64,000 bases of DNA from Pelagadaptatus aseana. Lineage in GTDB: Bacteria; Pseudomonadota; Gammaproteobacteria; Pseudomonadales; Cellvibrionaceae. Below the pieces are notes generated by a model that saw nothing but the letters and a program-made list of their open reading frames with translations, was not told where the DNA came from and did not search any database. Both the position numbers and the translations under genes were made by a program. Of this stretch, positions 43,732 through 52,686 are shown piece by piece; position 1 is the stretch's first letter; each line of letters opens with the position of its first letter. Location: positions 1 through 64,000 of the forward strand of contig BAABNI010000005.1 of NCBI GenBank assembly GCA_040365065.1, in the 5' to 3' direction.

Positions 43732-45018
43732 ATGAGTCGAATCAAACCCCCTCAATCTGATAACAACAGCTTTGATCCTGTCCGGCTTCGCCAGTTTGCG
43801 GCGTTTGAGGCCATGGACTCCCATCAGCTGATTTTATTGGCTTCCAGAGCCAAGTATCTGCAGGTTGAGAAGAAGGTCCAGCTTTTTTCTCACGGTGATA
43901 TCGATACCAACGAATTCTTTCTGTTGTCCGGTGATGTCGAGATGCTGTCGGCCGACGGTGTTAAATACGTTGTTAAATCGGCTGACCAGACGGCAAAACG
44001 ACCTCTGGCTAGGCTGCGTCCGAGGCAGTACACAGTGACTACTCTGAGCGCCTGTGAATTGGTGGTGCTGGATGCCGATCTGATTGAAGAAATTCAGGGC
44101 GCTGAATCTCAAGCGGCCAGCGGTGGTGACAGTTATGCGGTCAATGAGGTGGGCAGTATTGAGGAGTACGAATCTCAGGAAATCCTGATGTCGTTCAAGC
44201 AGGCTCTGAAAGACAATTCCTTCGTTTTGCCCAGTCTGCCAGAGGTGGCCATCAAGGTGCGCCGTCTGTTGGAGGACGATGATTGTGATGTCGACAAGGT
44301 GTCAGCGGTGGTCAATACCGATCCGGCCATTGCCGCCAAGTTGATTCGGGCTGCCAATAGCCCTATCTATCACGGTTCCAGTCAGTGTGATACCACCAAG
44401 GCGGCCATCGTGCGTCTTGGTTTGGAAACCACCCGGCAGCTGGTGATCAGTTTTGCGATGAAAGACCTGTTCAACAGTTCGTCTGATATGCACAAGCAGA
44501 AAATGCAGGGCGTCTGGCGGCACAGTGTCGAGGTGGCGGCCATCAGTCTGGTGATTGCGCGCATGGTGAGAATGCCCGAGTGCAGTCCCGATGAGGCTAT
44601 GCTGGCGGGCTTGTTGCACGACATCGGGGTGATTGCGGCCATCGGTTTTCTGGAGAGCCGACAGGAAGATATTGAATCGGATGAGAAGTTTGAGGCCACG
44701 CTGGAATTGATGCGGGCGGATGCCGGTGAGGCGATATTACGCTCCTGGCGTTTTCCTGAAGATTTTATTGTGGCGGCCCGTGAGGCCAAAAACTGGACGC
44801 GGCAACATCGATCGTCTGCGGATCTGTGTGATGTGGTACAGATCGCCAAATTGCACAGCTATATCCGCGCCGGCAATGCCAAGTTGCTGCCCCGAATCGA
44901 TAAGGTGCCGGCGTTCTCAAAGCTGCCTTTGGGTGAAGTCACCCCGGAGCTGACCATCAAAATTCTGGATGAATCCAAGGCCCAAATTAAAGAAGCCCGA
45001 CAGTTATTAGGGCAATAG
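43732..45018 (+). CDS. cyclic-nucleotide-binding-like plus HDOD domain signalling protein
   Basis: 428 aa, soluble. The N-terminal about 120 residues look like a cNMP-binding domain (FAAFEAMDSHQLILLASRAK, LFSHGDIDTNEFFLLSGDVEML) but lack the clear phosphate-binding cassette, so ligand binding is doubtful. The HDOD domain (about 160-365) contains LPSLPEVAIKVRRLLED, ADPAIAAKLIRAANSP-like sequence and GLLHDIGVIAAI. HDOD proteins regulate stress, motility or biofilm genes by protein contacts. It lies alone between two intergenic gaps. Confidence 0.85.
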   Translation: MSRIKPPQSDNNSFDPVRLRQFAAFEAMDSHQLILLASRAKYLQVEKKVQLFSHGDIDTNEFFLLSGDVEMLSADGVKYVVKSADQTAKRPLARLRPRQYTVTTLSACELVVLDADLIEEIQGAESQAASGGDSYAVNEVGSIEEYESQEILMSFKQALKDNSFVLPSLPEVAIKVRRLLEDDDCDVDKVSAVVNTDPAIAAKLIRAANSPIYHGSSQCDTTKAAIVRLGLETTRQLVISFAMKDLFNSSSDMHKQKMQGVWRHSVEVAAISLVIARMVRMPECSPDEAMLAGLLHDIGVIAAIGFLESRQEDIESDEKFEATLELMRADAGEAILRSWRFPEDFIVAAREAKNWTRQHRSSADLCDVVQIAKLHSYIRAGNAKLLPRIDKVPAFSKLPLGEVTPELTIKILDESKAQIKEARQLLGQ

Positions 45019-45151
45019 GGTCTGCCCAGATTTCAGCGGGATTGTCTTGCAATCGCGGTGAGAATAATTATATTTTATCGCTCCTCGAATGAGGCTTATC
45101 TGATTTGATTCAGGTAACGGTCACGAATCATTTTAGCTAATAATAAAAGAC

Positions 45152-46090
45152 ATGATTGAAGTAAAAAATCTCTGTAAATCGTTCGGTGATCACCGGGCGG
45201 TCGATGATCTATCGTTTGTTGTTCGCCCAGGTGAAGTTCTGGGTTTTCTTGGTCCCAACGGTGCGGGTAAAACCACGACCATGCGTATGATCGCAGGTTT
45301 TATTGAAGCCGATTCCGGGCAGATTCAGGTCATGGGTAAAGACGTCGCGGTTGAACCAATGGCGACCAAAACCATGATCGGTTATCTACCTGAAGGTGCT
45401 CCAGCCTATGGCGAGATGAGCGTAATCAAGTTTCTCGAGTTTATTGCCGACGTGCGCGGTCTTGATGGTCAATATCGGCAGGACCGGATTGATGCTGTCA
45501 TTGCCAGATTGCAGTTGCAGGCGGTCAGTCAGCAGCGCATCGAAACCCTGTCCAAAGGTTTTAAGCGTCGAGTCGGTCTGGCTCAGGCGTTGTTGCACGA
45601 CCCCAAAATCCTGATTCTGGATGAGCCTACCGATGGCCTGGATCCCAATCAAAAATTTGAAGTGCGCAACCTGATCCGGGAAATTGCCGCTGAAAAAATT
45701 GTGATTATTTCCACCCACATTCTCGAAGAAGTGGATGCTCTGTGTCAGCGCTTGATTATTGTCAGTCAGGGTCAGCTGGTGGCTGATGGCACGCCGGCAG
45801 AACTGAAGCTGACGTCCAAATACCACAAGGCCGTTGAGATCGAAGTGGCCGAGCCATCGAGCTACATCGAGTTGTTCGCTGCCTGTAATGGTGTGGCTGC
45901 GGTTCACGTCAGCGAAGACAATGCGCAGACGCTGGTGCTTGAGCCTGAAGCAGGGGCGGAGTTACTGGCGCCGGTTCAGGAAATTCTGGCAGCCAATGAA
46001 ATCAAGGTTCAGGCCGTATCCGTTTCCGGCGGCCGACTGGATGATGTGTTCCGACGTGTGACCGCGGCCGAGCAGCCGCGCAACGGTTAA
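45152..46090 (+). CDS. ABC transporter ATP-binding protein (GldA-like)
   Basis: 312 aa. Walker A is GPNGAGKTT, the signature reads LSKGFKRRVGLAQAL, Walker B is ILILDEPTDGLDP and the H-loop is STHILEEV. A C-terminal extension of about 85 residues is typical of the CcmA/GldA/NatA type. With the permease (46110) and the GldG-like protein (46874) it forms a three-gene operon like the gldA-gldFG systems that are common far outside gliding bacteria. The substrate is unknown. Confidence 0.9.
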   Translation: MIEVKNLCKSFGDHRAVDDLSFVVRPGEVLGFLGPNGAGKTTTMRMIAGFIEADSGQIQVMGKDVAVEPMATKTMIGYLPEGAPAYGEMSVIKFLEFIADVRGLDGQYRQDRIDAVIARLQLQAVSQQRIETLSKGFKRRVGLAQALLHDPKILILDEPTDGLDPNQKFEVRNLIREIAAEKIVIISTHILEEVDALCQRLIIVSQGQLVADGTPAELKLTSKYHKAVEIEVAEPSSYIELFAACNGVAAVHVSEDNAQTLVLEPEAGAELLAPVQEILAANEIKVQAVSVSGGRLDDVFRRVTAAEQPRNG

Positions 46091-46109
46091 ATATTCTGGA
46101 TTATTTGTT

Positions 46110-46868
46110 ATGACTAACGCAGACACTGCGGTGGCCGAATTTTCGCCCCATCGTATCAAGGCTTTGTGCCGCAAGGAGCTGGCAGGCTATTTTGCCACGC
46201 CGCTGGCGTATATTTTCCTGTCCGTATTTATCATGCTCAGTGGCTTTTTTACGTTTGAGCTGGGCAGTTTCTTTCAACGTGATCAAGCCGATCTGATGGC
46301 ATTCTTTTCGTTTCATCCCTGGTTGTATCTGGTGCTGATGCCGCCGTTGGCGATGCGCCTCTGGGCGGAGGAGCGTCACTCAGGCTCGATTGAATTATTG
46401 ATGACACTGCCACTGTCTACTCTGGAAGCGGTGCTGGCCAAATTTCTCGCGGCCTGGTTGTTTGCCGGAGTGGCACTGTTGCTGACTTCCCCGATGTGGA
46501 TGACGGTCAATTACCTTGGAAATCCCGATAACGGCATTATTCTGGCGGGTTATCTGGGCAGTTGGCTGATGGGGGGGGGCTACCTCGCCATGGGTGGTTG
46601 TCTGTCAGCCCTGACTAAAAATCAGGTTGTGGCTTTTGTGATTACTCTGGCGGCCTGCCTGTTTTTTCTGTTCCTGGGCTTTGAACCTGTGGTCGCTGCC
46701 TTGCCCGAAGGCGTTCGCAGCCTGTTGTCGAGCATGAGCTTTCTTGATCGTTTTCGTTCCATCTCCCGTGGCGTTCTGGATGTCGGCGATGTCGGCTTTT
46801 TCGTTCTGTTTATGGTGTGCTGGCTGTGGGCCACGGTTGCCGTGGTTAACTGGAAAAAGGCGGAGTGA
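46110..46868 (+). CDS. ABC transporter permease (GldF/ABC-2 type)
   Basis: 252 aa with six hydrophobic segments. The N-terminal KALCRKELAGYFATPLAYIFLSVFIMLSGFF and the MLMPPLAMRLWAEERHSGSIELLMTLPLS motif are typical of GldF/NosY-like ABC-2 permeases. It starts 20 nt after the ATPase gene and overlaps the region just before the GldG-like start. It should be the transmembrane part of the same complex. Confidence 0.9.
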   Translation: MTNADTAVAEFSPHRIKALCRKELAGYFATPLAYIFLSVFIMLSGFFTFELGSFFQRDQADLMAFFSFHPWLYLVLMPPLAMRLWAEERHSGSIELLMTLPLSTLEAVLAKFLAAWLFAGVALLLTSPMWMTVNYLGNPDNGIILAGYLGSWLMGGGYLAMGGCLSALTKNQVVAFVITLAACLFFLFLGFEPVVAALPEGVRSLLSSMSFLDRFRSISRGVLDVGDVGFFVLFMVCWLWATVAVVNWKKAE

Positions 46869-46873
46869 TTGAG

Positions 46874-48781
46874 ATGACATTGATTAAAACCAAAGGCGCT
46901 CGTCAGTTGTTGGCCGCTTTGCTGGTGCTGTTGGTCGGCACCCTGTTACTGAAAACCTTGCCCGCCTGGCGTCTGGATCTTACCGAAGAGTCGCTCTACA
47001 GCCTGAGCGATGGCAGTCAGAACATTGTGAGTGCGATTGATCAACCGCTGGAACTGGAGTTGTTTTTCTCGGTTTCTGCCGCTGAAAATTTACCGCAGCT
47101 GCTGGACTACGGTCAGCAAGTCAGCGATCTGCTGGCGGAGTATGTGGCTTTGAATACTTCCCAGCTGACCTTGAAGGTGACCGATCCCGAGCCCTTTAGT
47201 GAAGACGAAGACCGGGCTACCGCGGCCGGTTTGACCGGTGCTCCGGTGTCCATGGGCGGCGACAGTTTCTATCTTGGTCTGGTGGTAACTCGTGGAGACG
47301 GTGAGCAGCAGGTGATTCCGTTCTTTAATCCGGATCGCGAGCGCTTTCTGGAATACGACATCAGTCAGCTGCTGTATCGTATCAGTCAATCCAATCAGCC
47401 CGTGGTTGGTGTGCTCACTGCCACTCAGGCTCTGGGTGGGTATGATTTCCGCACCCGTGGAGCAACACCGGCATGGATGGCTCTGGAGCAATTGAAAGGG
47501 TTTGCCAAGGTCGAAGCGGTTAATATTGATCAGGGTGTTATTCAGCAGGATCTTGATGTGTTGCTGGTGATTCATCCGCAGCAGTTGGGCGATGAGGACT
47601 TGTATGCCATTGACCAGTTTGTGCTCAAAGGTGGCAAGGCGATGGTGTTCGTTGATCCTAGCGCGGAAGTAGCCGCGCAGGGCCCCGGGATGCCCAATGC
47701 GTCTAATCTGGAGCAGTTGTTCAAGGTCTGGGGTGTAAGCTACAACGCCGATGAAGTGGCCGCCGACCGCAGTTGGGCGTTGCGGGTGCCAACCGCGACC
47801 AACCAGATGCCGATTCCTCATGTGGGTATCATCGGCTTGCAGCCCGAGGGCTTTGATCAGGAATCCCTGATTACTTCCGAGCTGGAAGTGATCAATGTTT
47901 CCAGTGCGGGGCATTTGGCCGCGGCCGAGGGCGCTGCCACTGAATTTGTGCCTTTGTTGCAGACCTCGGCTTCTTCCAAAATATTTGAAAGTGCCGAGTA
48001 TGCGTTAACTCGTGATCACGGCAATTTACTGGTGGACTTTGTTGATTCCGGCAAGGCTTTGACCATTGCCGCGCGGATTCGTGGCGAAGTGGCGTCGGCG
48101 TTTCCACAAAAGCCGAAATTCGATCAACCCGAAACGGCTGATGCGGCAGAAGACGCTGATGCAAGTGAAAGCGCCGAAGCTGAAACCACTGAAACTGAAG
48201 TCACACCTGAAGTGGCCCATGAGTTGAAATCCAGTGGCCCGATCAATGTCTTGATCGTCGCCGATGTGGACCTGCTCAGTGATCGCCTCTGGGTCCAGGT
48301 GTCCAATTTTATGGGGCAGCCGATGGCCATGCCCTGGGCCAGCAATGGCGACTTTGTGGCCAATGCGGTGGAGCAGATGTCCGGCAGTGAAGATTTGATC
48401 GGGTTGCGTTCTCGCGGTCAATACTCCCGCCGCTTTACCGTGGTGAATGACTTGCGGGTTGAGGCGGCCGAGCAATTCAAACAGCAAGAACAGAGGTTGA
48501 CCGACCGGCTGGCTGAGTTGGAGCAGGAAATTGCCAGCCTGAACCCGGAGGCCAACGCCCAGAACGAATTGGTGCTCAGCCCCGAACAAAAAAAGGCCAT
48601 CGAGGCGTTTGAAGACGAGCGGTTGCAGGTGCGCAAGGAATTGCGTCAGGTTCAGCATCAGTTGAACAGTTCCATTGATGAGCTGGAAACCCGTCTGAAA
48701 CTGATCAATATCTTTCTGGTGCCCTTATTGTTGCTCGGTTGGATGCTGGTGATGCCGAAGTTACGCCGCCGTCGTACCTGA
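46874..48781 (+). CDS. GldG-family ABC transporter auxiliary protein
   Basis: 635 aa from ATG 46874, with GGAG 9 nt upstream; GTG 46865 overlaps the permease stop and is the alternative. An N-terminal membrane helix (LLAALLVLLVGTLLLKTL) is followed by the extracytoplasmic GldG domain (LTEESLYSLSDGSQNIVSAIDQPLELELFFS, DPSAEV). An acidic Glu/Ala/Thr-rich insertion at about 415-450 is weakly conserved. A coiled coil (about 530-610) leads into a C-terminal membrane helix (IFLVPLLLLGWMLVM) and an RRRR tail. It is the third component of the GldAFG-like system. Confidence 0.85.
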   Translation: MTLIKTKGARQLLAALLVLLVGTLLLKTLPAWRLDLTEESLYSLSDGSQNIVSAIDQPLELELFFSVSAAENLPQLLDYGQQVSDLLAEYVALNTSQLTLKVTDPEPFSEDEDRATAAGLTGAPVSMGGDSFYLGLVVTRGDGEQQVIPFFNPDRERFLEYDISQLLYRISQSNQPVVGVLTATQALGGYDFRTRGATPAWMALEQLKGFAKVEAVNIDQGVIQQDLDVLLVIHPQQLGDEDLYAIDQFVLKGGKAMVFVDPSAEVAAQGPGMPNASNLEQLFKVWGVSYNADEVAADRSWALRVPTATNQMPIPHVGIIGLQPEGFDQESLITSELEVINVSSAGHLAAAEGAATEFVPLLQTSASSKIFESAEYALTRDHGNLLVDFVDSGKALTIAARIRGEVASAFPQKPKFDQPETADAAEDADASESAEAETTETEVTPEVAHELKSSGPINVLIVADVDLLSDRLWVQVSNFMGQPMAMPWASNGDFVANAVEQMSGSEDLIGLRSRGQYSRRFTVVNDLRVEAAEQFKQQEQRLTDRLAELEQEIASLNPEANAQNELVLSPEQKKAIEAFEDERLQVRKELRQVQHQLNSSIDELETRLKLINIFLVPLLLLGWMLVMPKLRRRRT

Positions 48782-49584
48782 TGAGTCAACTGGCCAATCT
48801 ACTCTTAATGTGTGACTACGAGCCTGCACAGCCGCAGGCTCAATCCATAGCGGCTCGTTTGGGCGTGCCGCTGGTGCAGGCATTGGATTGGCGCGATCCC
48901 TCAGCTCCGTCTTTTGTTCTTTATCTCAGTGAACAGGGCCTGTCCCTGAAGCAAACCGGCAAGAAAGCCCCCGGGCCTGTTGCTGCAGAGTTCGTTTCCG
49001 GGGCCGTGGCGCACCGGCGCAAATTTGGTGGTGGCAAAGGGCAGATGATTGCCAAGGCCGTTGGGCTCAACAAGGGTGGGCAAACTCTCGCGGTGTTTGA
49101 TGCCACTGCCGGTCTGGGGCGAGACAGTTTTGTCTTGTCGACTCTCGGCTGTGATGTGACCATGATGGAGCGCACCCCGGTGGTCTATGAATTGTTGCTC
49201 GATGGTTTGAGTCGGGCTCGGACTACCGATGACCCGGAGTTGGCCGAGATTCTGGCCAGAATGACTTTGTTGGCCGGTGACAGTCTGAGTTATCTGCAGC
49301 AACTGACTGACGATGATAAACCGGATGTGGTTTATCTCGACCCCATGTTTCCCGAGCGCTCCAAGTCAGCCAGTGTTAAAAAAGAAATGGCGGCTTTCCA
49401 TTCGGTTGTCGGTGCTGATGTCGATGCCGATGCCTTATTGCCTGCTGCGTTGAAGGCAGCCCGCTTTCGGGTAGTGGTCAAGCGCCCGGCCAAGGCGCCA
49501 TTGCTAAATGATCAACAGCCCACTTATCAATTGTCTGGTAAAACCAGTCGTTACGATATTTACGTCAATCAGAAAATTTCCTGA
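48781..49584 (+). CDS. rsmJ: 16S rRNA (guanine1516-N2)-methyltransferase
   Basis: 267 aa. The chosen ATG overlaps the stop of the GldG-like gene (TGATG), and gives the right length; an upstream in-frame start would overlap more. The SAM site is VFDATAGLGRDSFVLSTLGC with acidic loop MMERTP, and the catalytic-type motif is VVYLDPMFPERSKSA. RsmJ (YhiQ) methylates G1516 of 16S rRNA. FVSGAVAHRRKFGGGKGQ is the conserved substrate segment. Confidence 0.93.
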   Translation: MSQLANLLLMCDYEPAQPQAQSIAARLGVPLVQALDWRDPSAPSFVLYLSEQGLSLKQTGKKAPGPVAAEFVSGAVAHRRKFGGGKGQMIAKAVGLNKGGQTLAVFDATAGLGRDSFVLSTLGCDVTMMERTPVVYELLLDGLSRARTTDDPELAEILARMTLLAGDSLSYLQQLTDDDKPDVVYLDPMFPERSKSASVKKEMAAFHSVVGADVDADALLPAALKAARFRVVVKRPAKAPLLNDQQPTYQLSGKTSRYDIYVNQKIS

Positions 49585-49705
49585 TAGCTTCTCTCCTGTC
49601 TGCCTGATGTCTTAGGACAACTCGGTTGATCCCCGTGGTTATTGTCTAATCCCCGGCCTGAGTCAAAAATACTTGTCATCGAGTTATTGATTGAGGGTTT
49701 GAATC

Positions 49706-50860
49706 ATGGGCAGTGGACCATTAGCGGGTATTAAAGTTATTGAGATGGAGGGCATTGGCCCCGGACCCTGTGCGGGCATGATGTTGGCGGATATGGGGGC
49801 TGAGGTGATCATTGTCGGTCGCAAGGTAGCCAATGCCAACGCCGCTGGGATCACCGGTGATGGCAACAAACACATGTTTTTTAACCGTGGCAAGAAGTCC
49901 ATTGCGGTTGATCTGAAAAACCCTGAAGGCATCGAGCTGGTGTTAAAGTTGATTGAGGGTGCCGACATCCTGATCGAAGGCTTTCGTCCGGGCGTTATGG
50001 AGCGTCTGGGGCTGGGGCCGGAAGTATGTCACGCGCGCAATCCCAAACTGGTTTTCGGGCGCATGACCGGTTGGGGCCAGACCGGCCCTCTGTCACACGC
50101 GGCAGGTCACGATCCCAACTACATCGGGGTGTCCGGTGCCATGTGGTACGGCGGTTCGGCCGATCGTAAGCCAACCGCTCCCCTGACTCTGGTGGGTGAT
50201 TTGGGTGGCGGTACCATGATGCTGGCCTGGGGGATTATGTGCGCCACCATGGAGGCCCAGCGCACGGGCAAGGGGCAGGTGGTTGATGCTGCGATCACCG
50301 ACGGCTCGGCTTATATCTCCAGTCTATTGATGATGATGCGCAATACCGGTCAGCTGCAGGAAGAGCTGGGTACCGGCTGGGCCGATGGCGCGGCTCCCTG
50401 GAGCGATACCTATGCCACCGCCGATGGCAAGTACGTCAATATCTGCGCGCTGGAGCCCAAGTTTTATCAGGAGTTGCTGGAGCGTCTGGGGCTTGTTGAT
50501 AACGAATTGTTTGCCAACCAGTGGGATGCGTCCAAGTGGCTTGCGGGCAAGGAGGCGATGGCGGAATTGTTTGCCAGTAAAACCCGTGCAGAGTGGTGTG
50601 AATTGCTCGAAGGCACCGACGTCTGCTTCGGCCCGGTACTGACCTACCATGAGGCCGCTGAGCATCCGCACAATGTCGCCCGTAATACCTTCCTGAATAT
50701 CGACGGTGTGTTGCAGCCGGCTCCTGCACCAAAACTCAGCAACCACAAGCCGGAATTTAGCAACCCGCCAGCCAACGGTGAGAACGGTGATGAAATTCTG
50801 GCAGCTGCCGGGTTTGATGCCGATGCCATCGCGGCGTTGAAACAGCAGGGTGCGGTTTAA
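49706..50860 (+). CDS. CaiB/BaiF CoA-transferase family, probably alpha-methylacyl-CoA racemase
   Basis: 384 aa. GPLAGIKVIEMEGIGPGPCAGMMLADMGAEVI is typical of the racemase branch. The likely catalytic His and Asp are in GHDPNYIGVSGA (about 134) and LVGDLGGG (about 164), which match the His/Asp pair of alpha-methylacyl-CoA racemases rather than the single Asp of CoA-transferases. It would epimerise 2-methyl-branched acyl-CoAs in lipid or sterol side-chain breakdown. ATG 49706 is a clear start. It stands alone; repeat copy B follows. Confidence 0.88.
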   Translation: MGSGPLAGIKVIEMEGIGPGPCAGMMLADMGAEVIIVGRKVANANAAGITGDGNKHMFFNRGKKSIAVDLKNPEGIELVLKLIEGADILIEGFRPGVMERLGLGPEVCHARNPKLVFGRMTGWGQTGPLSHAAGHDPNYIGVSGAMWYGGSADRKPTAPLTLVGDLGGGTMMLAWGIMCATMEAQRTGKGQVVDAAITDGSAYISSLLMMMRNTGQLQEELGTGWADGAAPWSDTYATADGKYVNICALEPKFYQELLERLGLVDNELFANQWDASKWLAGKEAMAELFASKTRAEWCELLEGTDVCFGPVLTYHEAAEHPHNVARNTFLNIDGVLQPAPAPKLSNHKPEFSNPPANGENGDEILAAAGFDADAIAALKQQGAV

Positions 50861-50885
50861 AATAGATTGGGTAGTGTTCTTTATA

Positions 50886-51147
50886 CCGGCTGATCACCGG
50901 GGATAGGGCTTGAAGACACGCCGTGAACCCTTCCATGGGGGCTCTTTACAGACATCCCTGTCTGTAAAGGTCTTCAATCCCTATCCCCAGTGCCCAGCCT
51001 GCATCATGCCAAACTTGAAGTTGGTGTGATGTTAGGGCGGATGCGGAGTGTTGTTGTATGAGACCGTTTGCCGCACGGAAGCGGCAATCGAGCCTACAGG
51101 GAAGTATTTACGGCGTTTCTCATACAACAACACTCTGTAGCCGACCG
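50886..51147. repeat. three-hairpin intergenic repeat, copy B
   Basis: About 262 bp with the same layout as copy A. Module 1 is a 19-bp stem with one mismatch (50899-50917 with 50970-50988) enclosing TTTACAGAC/GTCTGTAAA. Module 2 is a hairpin CATCA...TGATG with CCAA/TTGG inside (51002-51031). Module 3 is a perfect 18-bp stem (51046-51063 with 51118-51135) around GACCGTTTGCC...CGAGCCTACAGGGAAGTATTTACGG-type core. CCGGCTGATCACC (50886-50898) and CCGACCG (51141-51147) correspond to the ends of copy A. The core of module 3 is about 50 nt shorter than in copy A. Confidence 0.85.
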
Positions 51148-51237
51148 ATGGAAGAAAACCATTACAAAGAAGGCTTTTCTTAAAGCCCTAATCCCACCAC
51201 AATACCCCAACAAAAAATATCATTGTTGGAGTTCTCC

Positions 51238-52614
51238 TTGGCCAAATCAAAATCTTCCTCTGCCTATGTGTGCAATGAGTGCGGTGCTGACTTTGTAAAG
51301 TGGCAGGGCCAGTGCAGCGAGTGCGGTGCCTGGAACAGTCTATCGGAGGTGCGTCTTGGGCCGACGCCTTCAAACCGCGCAGAGCGCTTTGAAGGTTATG
51401 CCGGGGCGGCGGGCTCCGATGTGCAACTGTTATCAGAAATTGATTTGCAGGCACTGCCGCGTTTCTCCTCCGGCAAAGGCGAGTTTGATCGGGTGCTTGG
51501 CGGGGGCTTTGTGCCCGGATCGGTGGTGTTGATCGGGGGGCATCCCGGCGCGGGTAAATCCACTTTGTTGCTGCAAACCATGTGTTATCTCGCCCAGCAG
51601 CAAGAGGCTTTGTATTGTACCGGTGAGGAGTCATTGCAGCAGGTGGCCATGCGGGCTCAGCGACTGGGTTTGCCTACCGATAAGCTCAAGATGCTGTCGG
51701 AGACCAGTGTCGAGAATCTGGTGTCCACGGCGCAGAAAATCCAACCTAAAGTGATGGTGGTCGATTCCATCCAGGTGATGCATATGGCCGAGATATCCTC
51801 GGCGCCCGGCTCCGTTTCACAGGTGCGGGAAAGTGCGGCCTATCTCACCCGCTTTGCCAAGCAGAGTGGCACGGTGCTGATTCTGGTTGGTCACGTTACC
51901 AAAGACGGCAGTCTCGCCGGGCCGAAGGTATTGGAGCATATGATTGATTGCTCGATCCTGTTGGAGGGCTCCCACGACTCCCGGTTTCGCACCCTGCGGG
52001 GCAGCAAAAACCGCTTTGGCGCGGTCAATGAGTTGGGCGTGTTTGCCATGACCGAGCAGGGCATGAAGGAGATTCACAATCCCTCGGCGATTTTTTTGCA
52101 GCGCGCCGACGATGTGGCCGCCGGATCGGTGGTGATGGTGGTCTGGGAAGGTACCCGCCCCCTATTGGTCGAAGTACAGGCGCTGGTGGACGACAGTCAC
52201 ATGGGTAATCCCAAGCGTGTGGCGGTTGGCCTCGAGCAGAATCGTCTGGCCATGTTGTTGGCGGTTTTACATCGCCATGGTGGTTTGTTGATCGGTGATC
52301 AGGATGTGTTCGTCAATGTGGTTGGCGGCGTCAAGGTAGTGGAAACCAGTGCCGATCTGGCGTTGCTGTTGGCGGTGGTGTCGAGCTTTCGCGATCGGCC
52401 GCTGGGGCAGGAGTTGATCGTTTTTGGCGAGGTGGGCTTGTCCGGTGAAATCCGCCCGGTACCCAGTGGTCAGGAGCGTCTGCGTGAGGCGGCCAAGCAC
52501 GGCTTTAAAAAGGCCATTGTTCCGGCGGCCAATGTGCCGCGAGAGTCCATCGAGGGGATAAAAATCGTGCCGGTCAAAAACTTGCAACAGGCGTTGGCAG
52601 CACTGGACCAGTAG
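51238..52614 (+). CDS. radA: DNA repair protein RadA
   Basis: 458 aa from TTG 51238 (GGAG 6 nt upstream), giving the family N-terminus MAKSKSSSAYVCNECG; E. coli RadA has 460 aa. The C4 zinc finger uses Cys12, 15, 26 and 29. Walker A is GGHPGAGKST, the RadA-specific KNRFGAVNE motif follows, and a Lon-like domain ends the protein (SADLALLLAVVSSFRDRP). RadA is a branch-migration helicase that helps RecA. The use of TTG is unusual but well supported by the ribosome site and homology. Confidence 0.95.
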   Translation: MAKSKSSSAYVCNECGADFVKWQGQCSECGAWNSLSEVRLGPTPSNRAERFEGYAGAAGSDVQLLSEIDLQALPRFSSGKGEFDRVLGGGFVPGSVVLIGGHPGAGKSTLLLQTMCYLAQQQEALYCTGEESLQQVAMRAQRLGLPTDKLKMLSETSVENLVSTAQKIQPKVMVVDSIQVMHMAEISSAPGSVSQVRESAAYLTRFAKQSGTVLILVGHVTKDGSLAGPKVLEHMIDCSILLEGSHDSRFRTLRGSKNRFGAVNELGVFAMTEQGMKEIHNPSAIFLQRADDVAAGSVVMVVWEGTRPLLVEVQALVDDSHMGNPKRVAVGLEQNRLAMLLAVLHRHGGLLIGDQDVFVNVVGGVKVVETSADLALLLAVVSSFRDRPLGQELIVFGEVGLSGEIRPVPSGQERLREAAKHGFKKAIVPAANVPRESIEGIKIVPVKNLQQALAALDQ

Positions 52615-52686
52615 TGGTTAACTGTGCTGGCAAAAGTGATTCCGGGTTTTATACTTTAGATTCCAACAACGTGAACAGATTTTGAT

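Noticed and set aside
38219..51147. integron attC sites as an explanation of the repeats
   Set aside because: No integrase is present, the conserved ends do not match attC core sites, and here the core is conserved while the arms vary.
38219..51147. retron or other reverse-transcriptase ncRNA
   Set aside because: No reverse transcriptase gene is near either copy, and two copies in this orientation argue against it.
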